Shown: positions 6,235-13,088 of the stretch, piece by piece
How the letters are laid out: each line of letters begins with the position of its first letter
How positions within the stretch are numbered: the first letter of the stretch is position 1
Assembly: GCA_040375675.1 (NCBI GenBank)
Contig: JBEIRY010000042.1
Location: 1-14,961, forward strand
DNA: 14,961 bases
Source: CAIUSP01 sp040375675
Lineage (GTDB): Bacteria > Actinomycetota > Thermoleophilia > Solirubrobacterales > 70-9
Direction of reading: 5' to 3'
Made by a program: the position numbers and the translations under genes
Notes under the pieces: generated by a model
Told to the model about the DNA's origin: nothing
The model's input: only the letters and a program-made list of their open reading frames with translations
Database searches by the model: none

Positions 6235-6244
6235 ATTGATCAAT
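6235..6244. promoter_or_regulatory. 10-bp palindrome upstream of the YHYH gene
   Basis: ATTGATCAAT is a perfect 10-bp palindrome, 28 bases before the chosen GTG start. A TAACCT box (6265-6270, minus strand) lies further upstream and could be a -10. The palindrome may be an operator in the 115-base gap after the propeller gene. Evidence is limited to symmetry and position. Confidence 0.25.
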
Positions 6245-6321
6245 CAACACGCGCGAATGCGACAAGGTTACGCGCCTGGGTAAACGCTTCCTCGAAGAGC
6301 CTGTAGTCGAGGGCATAACCC

Positions 6322-7683
6322 TCACACCACCGCAACACGGGCGATCGTGCTGATCGACTGGTAGTAGAGGTCACGATCGAACCCCGGCGCCGGAAAGAGG
6401 AACGCCTGCGACGGCGAGGGCACCGCGGCGCGCGCCTTCTCCTCACCGGTATCGAGATCGAGCACCACCATTTGATCGGATCCGAGAAAGCCCGAGTTCC
6501 GCCTGACGAATGACGATTTGCCGAGCAGATCGATCGAAGGCCTGAGGGCGCGACGGACCGTCTTGCGCCGCAAGAAGCCAAGATCGCGGAAATCCTGCAC
6601 CACCAACTCGCGCGTGTCAGGAAAGAGGATGAGATGACCTGCGTGCGCCAGTCCATCCCGCCGCCATTGCGGCAGCAACTCGTCGCCTTCCAACTTCCAG
6701 CCACCGACTACAGCGTTGCCGGCGTCGTAGGCGACGACGATCTCTTCCACAGGGTCATAGGCAGGTGGGTTCGACTCGGTGCCGTACGGCAGGCCCGAGA
6801 TCTCGAGCGACCTGGTCGCACCGTCATCGAGCCGCGACCACCACAGCCGCACCGGATCGGCGCGGTCGCCCGAGCCGAGCATCGAGCGGTCGACATGGTT
6901 TTGGCCCTGATCCATCCAGAAGACGTGCTCAGGGGTGATCACCGGATCCCAACCGAACGACCTTTCCGGCTCGGGCCCGTAAGAGGGTCGCCACTCGTTA
7001 TCGAGGCTGAGGGTTCCTGCGTCACGGTCGAAGATGATCCGGAAGACCTTGGTGGTCCCGATCGCGATCACCGTCTTTCCGTCGCCCGCGAGCCTTGCGA
7101 TTGAAGGCTCTGGCAAGGGCAGCGATGGCGCAAGCGATTCGAGTGTCTCGGGATCGAGCACCTCGATAGTCGAGGGAGAGAGTCCGATAGGGGCATGGCA
7201 GTCCTTGGTGACCAACTCACCGGTATCGAGCAAGACGAAGGAGTTGTAGGGGCGATCCACCGGCAGCTCTCGACGAGCCTTCACCGCCAACCCGGGATCG
7301 AGTCGGTAGGCCCAGCGCCCGAGCACTGCATACAGGTCACCGTTTGCGTGCGCCGCGACACCCCCGGGCCAGTAGCGGCCACAGTCGAGATCACCAGTGG
7401 TCGCTGTGACCTCGAGCGTTTCAGGATCGAGCCGCTCCACCCAACCTTTTGCCGGACCCTGCTGAGGACCACCCCACGGCATCTCTCTGCGCAGCGCATA
7501 GAGCTCTCCCGGATCCCGTCGCACCAGCGCATCGGTTGCGAATGCATCGCGAACGGCAACCGTCTCCATCCGCTCTCCGGGTCTCAGCCCGAGGCCCGTG
7601 ATCCCTTCGGCTGCGCACCACCTGCGGGGCCCGCCGTCCTCGCAGGTCCAGGGCTTCGGCCAGTAGGCGCCGGGTTGACTCAC
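6322..7683 (-). CDS. Beta-propeller-like protein of unknown function
   Basis: I cannot name this protein. From the chosen GTG it has 453 residues, with spaced repeats of propeller-blade type: WVERLDPETLEVTATT, YRLDPGLAVKARRELP, IEVLDPETLESLAPSLP and MVVLDLDTGEEKARAAVP. Each is a strand, an Asp-Pro/Asp-Gly-Glu turn and another strand, as in YVTN/PQQ/WD-like propellers. No signal peptide or membrane segment is visible from any start, so it looks cytoplasmic unless the N-terminus is misread. The start is uncertain. A GTG at 7722 would overlap the sulfatase end by 29 bases. The GTG at 7683 leaves a 10-base gap. An ATG at 7569 has a GGAGAG site but would lose a Trp/Cys-rich segment (YWPKPWTCEDGGPRRW) that looks coding. 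It sits tightly between the sulfatase and YHYH genes on one strand. Confidence 0.7.
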   Translation of the reverse strand: MSQPGAYWPKPWTCEDGGPRRWCAAEGITGLGLRPGERMETVAVRDAFATDALVRRDPGELYALRREMPWGGPQQGPAKGWVERLDPETLEVTATTGDLDCGRYWPGGVAAHANGDLYAVLGRWAYRLDPGLAVKARRELPVDRPYNSFVLLDTGELVTKDCHAPIGLSPSTIEVLDPETLESLAPSLPLPEPSIARLAGDGKTVIAIGTTKVFRIIFDRDAGTLSLDNEWRPSYGPEPERSFGWDPVITPEHVFWMDQGQNHVDRSMLGSGDRADPVRLWWSRLDDGATRSLEISGLPYGTESNPPAYDPVEEIVVAYDAGNAVVGGWKLEGDELLPQWRRDGLAHAGHLILFPDTRELVVQDFRDLGFLRRKTVRRALRPSIDLLGKSSFVRRNSGFLGSDQMVVLDLDTGEEKARAAVPSPSQAFLFPAPGFDRDLYYQSISTIARVAVV

Positions 7684-7693
7684 AAGGGTAAGG

Positions 7694-9448
7694 CTAGCTT
7701 TGACCGGTCCAGCAGGTCTCACCGGTGCAGGTCTTCAAGACCTGGGCCTTTGCCCTCAGGTCGGCGAGTACCGCCAGGATGGCGGGATCGCTCGAGCCGG
7801 CTAGGTTCTCCAACTCGTTGGGGTCGTTCAGAAGGTCGTAGAGCTCCTCCTCTTCGGAGCGACCCTTTTCGGCGTTCGCCTCCCACTTGACGTACTTCCA
7901 GCGATCGGTCCTCACACCGAAGTAGGGGGTGTCCCACTCGTACGGGAATCCCGGCAATATGAAAAGGTCACGAGTGGCCTCGATCGGAACGACCGTGCGA
8001 GGAGACACTCCTGTCTTGGCCACGGGTATCAAGGAGGTGCCATCCTGGGTGCGGCCAGGCGAGGGGTTGATCTTGGTCGCCTGCAGGACGGTCGAGGTCA
8101 AATCCGTGTTCGCGACAAGCGCATCGACGGTCTTGTTCTTGGGGATACCCGGCCCGCGGATGATCAGCGGAACCCTGATCGACTGCTCGTAGGGAACGAA
8201 CTTGTCACCGGTGATTCGGTGCTCGCCCATCATCCAGCCGTTGTCAGAGGTGAAGATGATCAGGGTGTTGTTGAGCTTTCCGGTGGCCTTGAGCGTATTG
8301 ATGATGCGCCCGATGCCGTCGTCGACTGCTTTGAGCGCTCCGTAGCGGCCCTTGTAGTAGTTGTCGAGCATGGTCAGGCTCGGATGACCGAAGGTGCCGT
8401 TTTCGGGAATGTCTCCGAGACGCGAGGTGAACTTGCTCTGGAAGAAGGCCGGCTTGTCGGAGATGTCCGCCTCGTCGAACGCCGGGTTGGTGCGCGGGGC
8501 GGTCTTGCCCTGAACCAACTTGTCGTAGCGGGTCGGGACCCTCGGGTTGATTCCGCGGTAGCCGACCTGCTCGGCCACATCCTCACGATGCGGAGCGGGC
8601 GGCGCGTACTGCAGGTAGAAGGGCTTCGAAGAGTTCTTGGACGAGCGGATGAAGCTGACGGCACGGTCGGAGATCTCATCAGGCAGGTACTTCTTCCGGC
8701 TGGTGGTCCCGTATGTGTTGCCGTGCGCCGCGTTGAATCCCTTCATCAGGAGGATCTGACCGACCAGCGTAGTCGGGTCAGTGAGATCGAGGCCGTTCGC
8801 GAACCGGGTCAGCTCCTGACGAGTGACCACGCCGGAGAACCTCATGATCTCGTCGGCCCACGGCTTCGAGCCGAGCTGGGTCGTCTTGTTGTTGTCGCGG
8901 ATTCTGGTGTTGAGGTAGTCGTACGAGGTCTGATCGATCGTGCCGTGCCAGTCAGTCCAGCCGGGTGGCTTGGTCAGTACGCCATCGTCGCCGTAGCCAT
9001 TCAGGTACTTGCCGACGTGGCTGGTCCGGTAGCCGGCGTTCTGCAGCCAGGCCGGAAGCATGTTGCGCTGCTCCTCGACGCTGAGCGAGTGGTACCCCTC
9101 TGGTGGGAAGTTTCCACCTACTCCGTGGTTGTGGGCCATCTGGCCGGTCATGAAGGTGGTGCGTGACGGGCAACAGAGCGGGAAGGTCACGAACGAGTTG
9201 GAAAATGTCGTGCCCTGGGCCTTCAGCAGCCGCCTGGTGTTGGGCATCGCAGCGAGTTCGTCGAAGCGCTGATCGTCGGTCATGAGCAAGACGACGTTCG
9301 GCTTCTTCTGTGCCGCCGGTGAGCGACCGGGGCCAAGCGCCAGTGCGGTTGCACAGGCAGCAAGCAGGATCGCTACCGCCGCAAAAAAGCGGCGTGATCC
9401 AACGGCAAAACTGATATGAGGAGTCTCTCCAGGCCCCGTCATCTTCAT
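7694..9448 (-). CDS. Secreted type I (formylglycine) sulfatase
   Basis: This 584-residue sulfatase hydrolyses sulfate esters. After a signal sequence (about residues 19-40, ending near AAQ) the mature part opens with KPNVVLLMTDDQR, holding the metal-binding Asp58-Asp59. The signature CCPSRTTFMTG has Cys92 in CxPxR, the residue converted to formylglycine. HVGKYLNGYG (Lys147) and TSDNGWMMGEH (Asp402, Asn403) complete the active site. The C-terminal part reads FGVRTDRWKYVKW and LYDLLNDPNELENLA, as in arylsulfatase A-like and heparan/choline sulfatase-like enzymes; the substrate is unknown. LLAAC near residue 32 resembles a lipobox, but the hydrophobic stretch continues past it, so ordinary secretion seems more likely. 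The ATG lacks a ribosome binding site and has TAGTAT 5 bases upstream. No formylglycine-generating enzyme is encoded in the window. Confidence 0.93.
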   Translation of the reverse strand: MKMTGPGETPHISFAVGSRRFFAAVAILLAACATALALGPGRSPAAQKKPNVVLLMTDDQRFDELAAMPNTRRLLKAQGTTFSNSFVTFPLCCPSRTTFMTGQMAHNHGVGGNFPPEGYHSLSVEEQRNMLPAWLQNAGYRTSHVGKYLNGYGDDGVLTKPPGWTDWHGTIDQTSYDYLNTRIRDNNKTTQLGSKPWADEIMRFSGVVTRQELTRFANGLDLTDPTTLVGQILLMKGFNAAHGNTYGTTSRKKYLPDEISDRAVSFIRSSKNSSKPFYLQYAPPAPHREDVAEQVGYRGINPRVPTRYDKLVQGKTAPRTNPAFDEADISDKPAFFQSKFTSRLGDIPENGTFGHPSLTMLDNYYKGRYGALKAVDDGIGRIINTLKATGKLNNTLIIFTSDNGWMMGEHRITGDKFVPYEQSIRVPLIIRGPGIPKNKTVDALVANTDLTSTVLQATKINPSPGRTQDGTSLIPVAKTGVSPRTVVPIEATRDLFILPGFPYEWDTPYFGVRTDRWKYVKWEANAEKGRSEEEELYDLLNDPNELENLAGSSDPAILAVLADLRAKAQVLKTCTGETCWTGQS

Positions 9449-9453
9449 CTCAA

Positions 9454-9459
9454 ATACTA
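9454..9459 (-). promoter_or_regulatory. -10 box (TAGTAT) for a leaderless sulfatase transcript
   Basis: TAGTAT on the minus strand stands 5 bases before the sulfatase ATG. Transcription would start at or within the start codon, giving a leaderless mRNA. There is no ribosome binding site, which agrees. The -35 region has no clear match. Confidence 0.4.
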
Positions 9460-9493
9460 CTAACCCACGGGGGACACAGTTGTCGCGCTTTTT

Positions 9494-10096
9494 CTATTCA
9501 AGCCTCAGGCCGGAATCTTCATAGAGCGCAGCCAGGAGACCGTCGTATTGGCCTCTGGCGAGATCGCCAATCGGATCGCGGGTGTGAGCTACGAGGGTTC
9601 CGTACGGCAGCGAAAACGCCGCACGCATCGCAAGCAGGCGCCGTTGCTCCTCTGTATCGGCGTGCAGGATCCGGCCGGCAGCGTTGAGGCGCCGAATCCG
9701 GCGAACGCGGCGGGGACCAACTGCGATCAAGAGCAACAGAGTTGGCACCAGGAAGGTGGTCCAGCCGAGCAGACTCGCGAGGTGCTCGACCGCCTGCTCG
9801 CCTTCTCTTCCCAACTCGACAGCATTGCCACCGGTCGCGCTTCCCACCCCGCTGAACGCATCGGAGATGCCTCCTCCGACCACTGGTACACCGGATACGG
9901 CCTCGCCGGCCTTGTCGAATCCCGTCTGCACCGAGCCCCCGGCCACCTGGACGCCCCGGCCCAAACCGGCGACATCGTCGACCGCGTCGTTGACTGCCAG
10001 TCCCAACTTGGCAAAGCAGAAGATCAGCAGGATCACCAGCACATCCAGCAAAACAGCGGGGATCCTGCGACTCATTACCTCGGGGTAGATCCGCAT
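9494..10096 (-). CDS. Two-helix membrane protein of unknown function
   Basis: This 200-residue protein is not recognised by name. It has a membrane helix at about residues 12-36 (IPAVLLDVLVILLIFCFAKL) and a second at about 109-127 (FLVPTLLLLIAVG). Between them is a Gly/Ala/Val-rich stretch of about 70 residues with repeated VGG/GVG turns and amphipathic helices. The second helix is followed by the very basic RRVRRIRRL, placing the C-terminal domain inside and the loop between the helices outside. The soluble tail contains EEQRRLLAMRAAFSLPYGTL and ends DGLLAALYEDSGLRLE. An ATG at 10075 (residue 8), close behind GAGGT, is an alternative start. Its 3' end is 45 bases before the sulfatase ATG, so it could share a transcript, but the sulfatase seems to have its own -10 box. 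Confidence 0.7.
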   Translation of the reverse strand: MRIYPEVMSRRIPAVLLDVLVILLIFCFAKLGLAVNDAVDDVAGLGRGVQVAGGSVQTGFDKAGEAVSGVPVVGGGISDAFSGVGSATGGNAVELGREGEQAVEHLASLLGWTTFLVPTLLLLIAVGPRRVRRIRRLNAAGRILHADTEEQRRLLAMRAAFSLPYGTLVAHTRDPIGDLARGQYDGLLAALYEDSGLRLE

Positions 10097-10141
10097 CGCG
10101 GTCAGTATCCCTGCAGCTTCGGCCGAAACGCTCGAGTTCCC

Positions 10142-10149
10142 TAAACTTA
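10142..10149. promoter_or_regulatory. Overlapping divergent -10 boxes between the membrane protein gene and folE2
   Basis: The plus strand reads TAAACT at 10142-10147 (towards folE2) and the minus strand reads TAAGTT at 10144-10149 (towards the membrane protein gene). Both fit TANNNT and share four bases, so the two polymerases would compete. Neither has a good -35. Leaders would be about 54 and 41 bases. Confidence 0.35.
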
Positions 10150-10162
10150 CGCGGAGTCAAAA

Positions 10163-10192
10163 GAGGCACCCGACCAGATCGGGTCGAGCCTC
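10163..10192 (+). promoter_or_regulatory. Two-tier hairpin in the folE2 leader
   Basis: An inner stem ACCCGA/TCGGGT (6 bp, loop CCAGA) is stacked on an outer stem GAGGC/GCCTC (5 bp), with a 3-base bulge on the 3' side. It ends one base before the ribosome binding site GGAG (10194-10197), which is 10 bases from the ATG. The structure could influence ribosome access. It resembles no riboswitch class that I can name. Confidence 0.4.
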
Positions 10193-10207
10193 CGGAGACA
10201 CTTCGAC

Positions 10208-11215
10208 ATGGAACCAGTCCAAGCGCCCGGCGCCCCAAAATCAGACACGCAGTCCACAGCGCCCACCACCGCCGTGAGTCTCTCTCGCGTTGGCGTGTGC
10301 GGAGTCGAAAAGGTGATCCGCGTCTCGCTGGATGGAGTCGAGTCCACCTACCACGCTGACTTCGAGTGCGTAGTCGATCTCAATCCCCAGCAGAAGGGCG
10401 TCCACATGTCGCGCTTCGAGGAGGTCGTCAACGAAGCGATCGACGATGTAGTGCTCAATAACGCTCTTCGCGCCGAGGAGTTGGCCGCCAAGGTCGCAGA
10501 GCAGGTCCGAGAGCGCCAAGACGGCCTACGCGCCGAGGTCAAGGTGACCGCTCGGTATCCCGAGACGGTCCCCGCGCCAGCGTCGGGTATAGACACCCAG
10601 GAGATCTACACGCTGTTCGGAACCGCTGTCGCCTCTGCCGCCGGCACCCGCACGATCACCGGAGTAGAAGCTCAGGGAATGACCGCATGCCCGTGCGCTC
10701 AAGGGATGGTCGAAGAGCGTGCCCGCGAGAGGCTCGCCGAGAGTGGCTTCGATGCGTCGCAGATCGACCAGATAGTCGAAGACGTACCGATGGCAACTCA
10801 CAACCAGCGCGGCGTAGGCCAGCTGCACATCGGACTGCCCGAGGGCAGCGAGATGGAACTCGATGCACGCGAACTGCTGCGAATCGTCGAGAGCTCCATG
10901 TCGAGCGAGATCTACGAGTTGATGAAGCGCTCAGACGAGGTAACCGTGGTCGAGAAGGCTCACCGCAATCCGCGCTTCGTCGAAGACTGCGTTCGAGAGA
11001 TGGTCCGCGCGCTGCTGGAAGCACACCCCGAACTACCCGACGACGCCTTCCTGATGACCCGCCAAGAGAACTTCGAGACGATCCACCGCCACAACGTGGT
11101 TGCTGAGCGCTACGGCACTATCGGTGAGATCCGCGCTGAGATCGCCGGCGGCGATCAGACCTCGCACCACCGCTCGATGACCGAGTGGCTGGCCGGCGAA
11201 ACCGGCCAGCAGTAG
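10208..11215 (+). CDS. folE2: GTP cyclohydrolase FolE2 (type IB)
   Basis: FolE2 converts GTP to 7,8-dihydroneopterin triphosphate, the first step of tetrahydrofolate synthesis (and of queuosine-type pathways). Type IB differs from FolE in not requiring zinc. The 335-residue protein shows the family pattern: LSRVGVCGVEKVIRV near the N-terminus, NPQQKGVHMSRFEEVV (His66), GMTACPCAQ (catalytic-type Cys161, with Cys163), MATHNQRGVG (His198) and NPRFVEDCVREMV near the C-terminus. It is slightly longer than many homologues because of a polar N-terminal extension of about 20 residues. The ATG is supported by GGAG 10 bases upstream. The gene stands alone on its strand and converges on pgsA, whose stop is 7 bases away. 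In some bacteria folE2 is induced by zinc limitation; I see no obvious Zur site here. Confidence 0.95.
   Translation: MEPVQAPGAPKSDTQSTAPTTAVSLSRVGVCGVEKVIRVSLDGVESTYHADFECVVDLNPQQKGVHMSRFEEVVNEAIDDVVLNNALRAEELAAKVAEQVRERQDGLRAEVKVTARYPETVPAPASGIDTQEIYTLFGTAVASAAGTRTITGVEAQGMTACPCAQGMVEERARERLAESGFDASQIDQIVEDVPMATHNQRGVGQLHIGLPEGSEMELDARELLRIVESSMSSEIYELMKRSDEVTVVEKAHRNPRFVEDCVREMVRALLEAHPELPDDAFLMTRQENFETIHRHNVVAERYGTIGEIRAEIAGGDQTSHHRSMTEWLAGETGQQ
11188..11210. terminator. Bidirectional terminator hairpin inside the folE2 3' end
   Basis: GCTGGCCGG (11188-11196) and CCGGCCAGC (11202-11210) form a perfect 9-bp stem with loop CGAAA. It lies within the last codons of folE2 (LAGETGQQ) and 12 bases beyond the pgsA stop on the other strand. 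This is a good place to end pgsA transcription and possibly that of folE2. There is no T-tract. Confidence 0.55.
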
Positions 11216-11222
11216 AGCTGCC

Positions 11223-11798
11223 TCAGGCCTTCTTCTTTGACTTCGCCTTCGGAGCTTCTCGCTCTGCCAGCTTCCGCTGGATGCCGAAGAAGTACTCGAG
11301 CCCGCTGATCACGGTGAAGGCAAGTGCCAGGTATACGAGGATGTCGGCCCAGATCGGCGCGGGATCGTTGGCGATCAGGGCAATTACCGCGACGATCTGA
11401 AACACCGTCTTGATCTTGCCCAGCATGTTCGCCTGCATCACGATGCCTCTCTCGGCAGCGACCCCGCGCAAGACCGTTACCGCGAACTCGCGCGCGATGA
11501 TCACGACCGCGATCCATGCGGCGAGGCGGTCGAGCGCGACAAGAGCAACCAGCGCAGCCACGATCAGGAGCTTGTCGGCGATCGGGTCCATCAACTTGCC
11601 GAAGTCCGAGACGCTGCCGCGCGAGCGGGCCAGATAGCCGTCGAGGCCGTCGGTCAATGCAGCAAGGGCAAAGACCACTGCGGCGATCGTGTCGCCGTGG
11701 GGCGTCTCCAGCAGCAGTGCCACGACGACCACCGGTACCAAAAGGATCCGCAGCACGGTGAGGGTGTTCGGGAGGTTGAGAGGAAACACGGTGAGCAC
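11223..11798 (-). CDS. pgsA: CDP-diacylglycerol-glycerol-3-phosphate 3-phosphatidyltransferase
   Basis: This 191-residue membrane enzyme makes phosphatidylglycerol phosphate from CDP-diacylglycerol and glycerol 3-phosphate. The CDP-alcohol phosphotransferase motif is complete: Asp50, Asp53-Gly54, Ala57-Arg58, Gly67, Asp71 and Asp75, in TDGLDGYLARSRG and FGKLMDPIADK. The N-terminal NLPNTLTVLRILLVP and the spacing of five to six hydrophobic helices match PgsA. The tail is lysine-rich (APKAKSKKKA). Close relatives such as phosphatidylinositol-phosphate synthase use the same motif, but the NLPNxLTxLRI opening favours PgsA. The start is a GTG (11798) without a clear ribosome binding site; another GTG lies three codons in. 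It follows the uracil-DNA glycosylase gene by 44 bases on the same strand and probably shares its transcript. Confidence 0.92.
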   Translation of the reverse strand: MLTVFPLNLPNTLTVLRILLVPVVVVALLLETPHGDTIAAVVFALAALTDGLDGYLARSRGSVSDFGKLMDPIADKLLIVAALVALVALDRLAAWIAVVIIAREFAVTVLRGVAAERGIVMQANMLGKIKTVFQIVAVIALIANDPAPIWADILVYLALAFTVISGLEYFFGIQRKLAEREAPKAKSKKKA

Positions 11799-11842
11799 AA
11801 GTATGCCGGTGGCGGCAGAAGCCGCCCATCACGACTCGGATC

Positions 11843-12526
11843 TCAGCGGTCAGCGAGAGAGATCGCTTCGGCGAAGATGGCATCGAGCATCGGTTCGGTC
11901 AACTTGCCGGTGAAGGTGTTCTGCTGGCTCGGGTGAAAGCAGCCGAGGAGCTCGTAATCGCCCACGGTGGCTCGGGCGCCATGGCCGAAACGCGGTTTGG
12001 GGCGAGGGATCTCCAAGGCCATTCCTCGCAGAGCCCTGAGCGCGCCATCCCAGGCAAATGAGCCGAGACAGACGATCACCTTCGCTCGACCGAGCAGAGC
12101 GAACTCGCGCTCCAGCCAGGGCAGACACTCATCGCGCTCTGCAGGGGTCGGTTTGTTGGCTGGCGGTGCGCAGCGGACCACCGCGGTGATCCAGCAATCA
12201 CGGAGAGTCAGGCCATCGGATCTGTCTATGGCTTCGGGCTGGCTGGCGAGTCCGGCCCGGTCTAGAGCCGCGTACAACCAGTCGCCGGAGCGATCGCCGG
12301 TGAACATCCGGCCAGTGCGGTTGGAGCCGTTGGCACCGGGTGCGAGCCCCAGCAGGACTATCCGGGCTTCTGGGTCGCCGAATCCAGGCACAGGGCGCGC
12401 CCAGTACCGCTCACCGCGGTAGCGCTTGGGCGGATCGGCCGCCACCTGCTCTCGCCACTCGACCAGCCGCGGGCAACGCCGGCAGCGAGTGATCTCCTTC
12501 TCCAGTTTCGGGAGCGAGTCGGCCAC
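11843..12526 (-). CDS. udgB: Family-5 uracil-DNA glycosylase (UdgB type)
   Basis: This 227-residue DNA repair enzyme excises uracil and some other deaminated bases. Motif 1 is GLAPGANGSNRTGRMFTGD (residues 60-77 region) and the C-terminal motif is FHPSQQNTFTGKLT (His198), both diagnostic of family 5. Four cysteines (15, 18, 119 and 134) are placed as in the iron-sulfur families 4 and 5. Two positions look unusual from memory of the family: Asn66 where AHG is common, and ITAVVRC (Ala115) where ITNAVRC is found in the Thermus enzyme. The second may simply be the actinobacterial form. The start is GTG with no ribosome binding site and a TACCCT box 8 bases upstream. pgsA follows 44 bases downstream. 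Confidence 0.9.
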   Translation of the reverse strand: MADSLPKLEKEITRCRRCPRLVEWREQVAADPPKRYRGERYWARPVPGFGDPEARIVLLGLAPGANGSNRTGRMFTGDRSGDWLYAALDRAGLASQPEAIDRSDGLTLRDCWITAVVRCAPPANKPTPAERDECLPWLEREFALLGRAKVIVCLGSFAWDGALRALRGMALEIPRPKPRFGHGARATVGDYELLGCFHPSQQNTFTGKLTEPMLDAIFAEAISLADR

Positions 12527-12579
12527 GGGAGGCGAGGGTAGAGAAGGCGATGAGTAGGCGATTGGAGGCCCGCTTCGTA

Positions 12580-12585
12580 TATATT
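12580..12585 (+). promoter_or_regulatory. -10 box (TATATT) for a leaderless lipoprotein transcript
   Basis: TATATT lies in the only AT-rich run of the 67-base divergent gap and ends 8 bases before the lipoprotein GTG. Transcription would begin at or just before the start codon. No ribosome binding site is present, consistent with a leaderless mRNA. The -35 region is not recognisable. Confidence 0.5.
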
Positions 12586-12593
12586 CCCGCGCC

Positions 12594-13067
12594 GTGAAGC
12601 GAGTCCTGACACTGATCGTTTGTGCCTCCGCCCTGCCGGCGCTGATCGCCGGCTGCGGTTCGTCTGAAAGCGAGACCGCGTCGGCCGACCAGAGCCCTGA
12701 TCAGCAGGCGAAAGAATTGCTCACGACCTTCTGGAATCAAGTCAAAGATGCCGACACCTCTGGGCTGGAGAGGACCCTCGATCCGAGCTGGCAACTCGCC
12801 CGGGCCGACGGTACCCACATGAGCAGGTCGGAGTACATCGATCAGGTCGGCAAAGGCGAAATCGACATCGACAACTTCAACTTCGACCAGATCGAGGCCA
12901 CCCGCTCTGAGTCCTCGATAGTCGTCCGCTACATCACGACAGCCGACTACACCCTCGAGGGCAAGAAGTACAAGGGCACTCCCGCTCCCTACCTCGCAAC
13001 CTTCATCTTCGAGGAAGAGGATTGGCAGATGACCTCGCAGGCGAACTTCAACGTTCCGATCGACTGA
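12594..13067 (+). CDS. Lipoprotein with NTF2-like (SnoaL/DUF4440-type) domain
   Basis: This 157-residue predicted lipoprotein opens with a basic n-region, a hydrophobic core and the lipobox LIAGC (Cys21), then a short Ser/Glu-rich linker. Residues about 38-155 look like an NTF2-like cone fold: an opening helix KELLTTFWNQVKDADTSGLE, LDPSWQLARADGTHMSRSEY, then the strand series IEATRSESSIVVRYITTADY, APYLATFIFEEEDWQM and SQANFNVP. NTF2-like proteins range from ligand binders to enzymes, and no catalytic residue is evident, so the role is unknown. The GTG start is supported by the -10 box directly upstream and by the signal sequence. The gene is divergent from the uracil-DNA glycosylase gene and converges on the next gene, with 21 bases between stops. 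Confidence 0.8.
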   Translation: MKRVLTLIVCASALPALIAGCGSSESETASADQSPDQQAKELLTTFWNQVKDADTSGLERTLDPSWQLARADGTHMSRSEYIDQVGKGEIDIDNFNFDQIEATRSESSIVVRYITTADYTLEGKKYKGTPAPYLATFIFEEEDWQMTSQANFNVPID

Positions 13068-13088
13068 TCGACGCGCGCGACTACAGCG

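Noticed and set aside
6309..6323. GAGGG-CATAA-CCCTC hairpin at the propeller gene stop
   Set aside because: The 5-bp stem is short and has no T-tract, so it was not annotated as a terminator.
6240..6704. Minus-strand open frame of 154 codons overlapping the end of the propeller gene
   Set aside because: It is Arg/Ser-rich, shifted relative to the LDLDTGEE-repeat frame, and lacks a start with a ribosome binding site.
8219..9166. Plus-strand open frame of 315 codons opposite the sulfatase
   Set aside because: It is an antisense shadow with no domain signature; the sulfatase frame carries CxPxR and the other active-site motifs.
9349..9365. Lipobox-like LLAAC near residue 32 of the sulfatase
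   Set aside because: The hydrophobic segment continues past the cysteine, so a normal signal peptide is more likely than lipidation.
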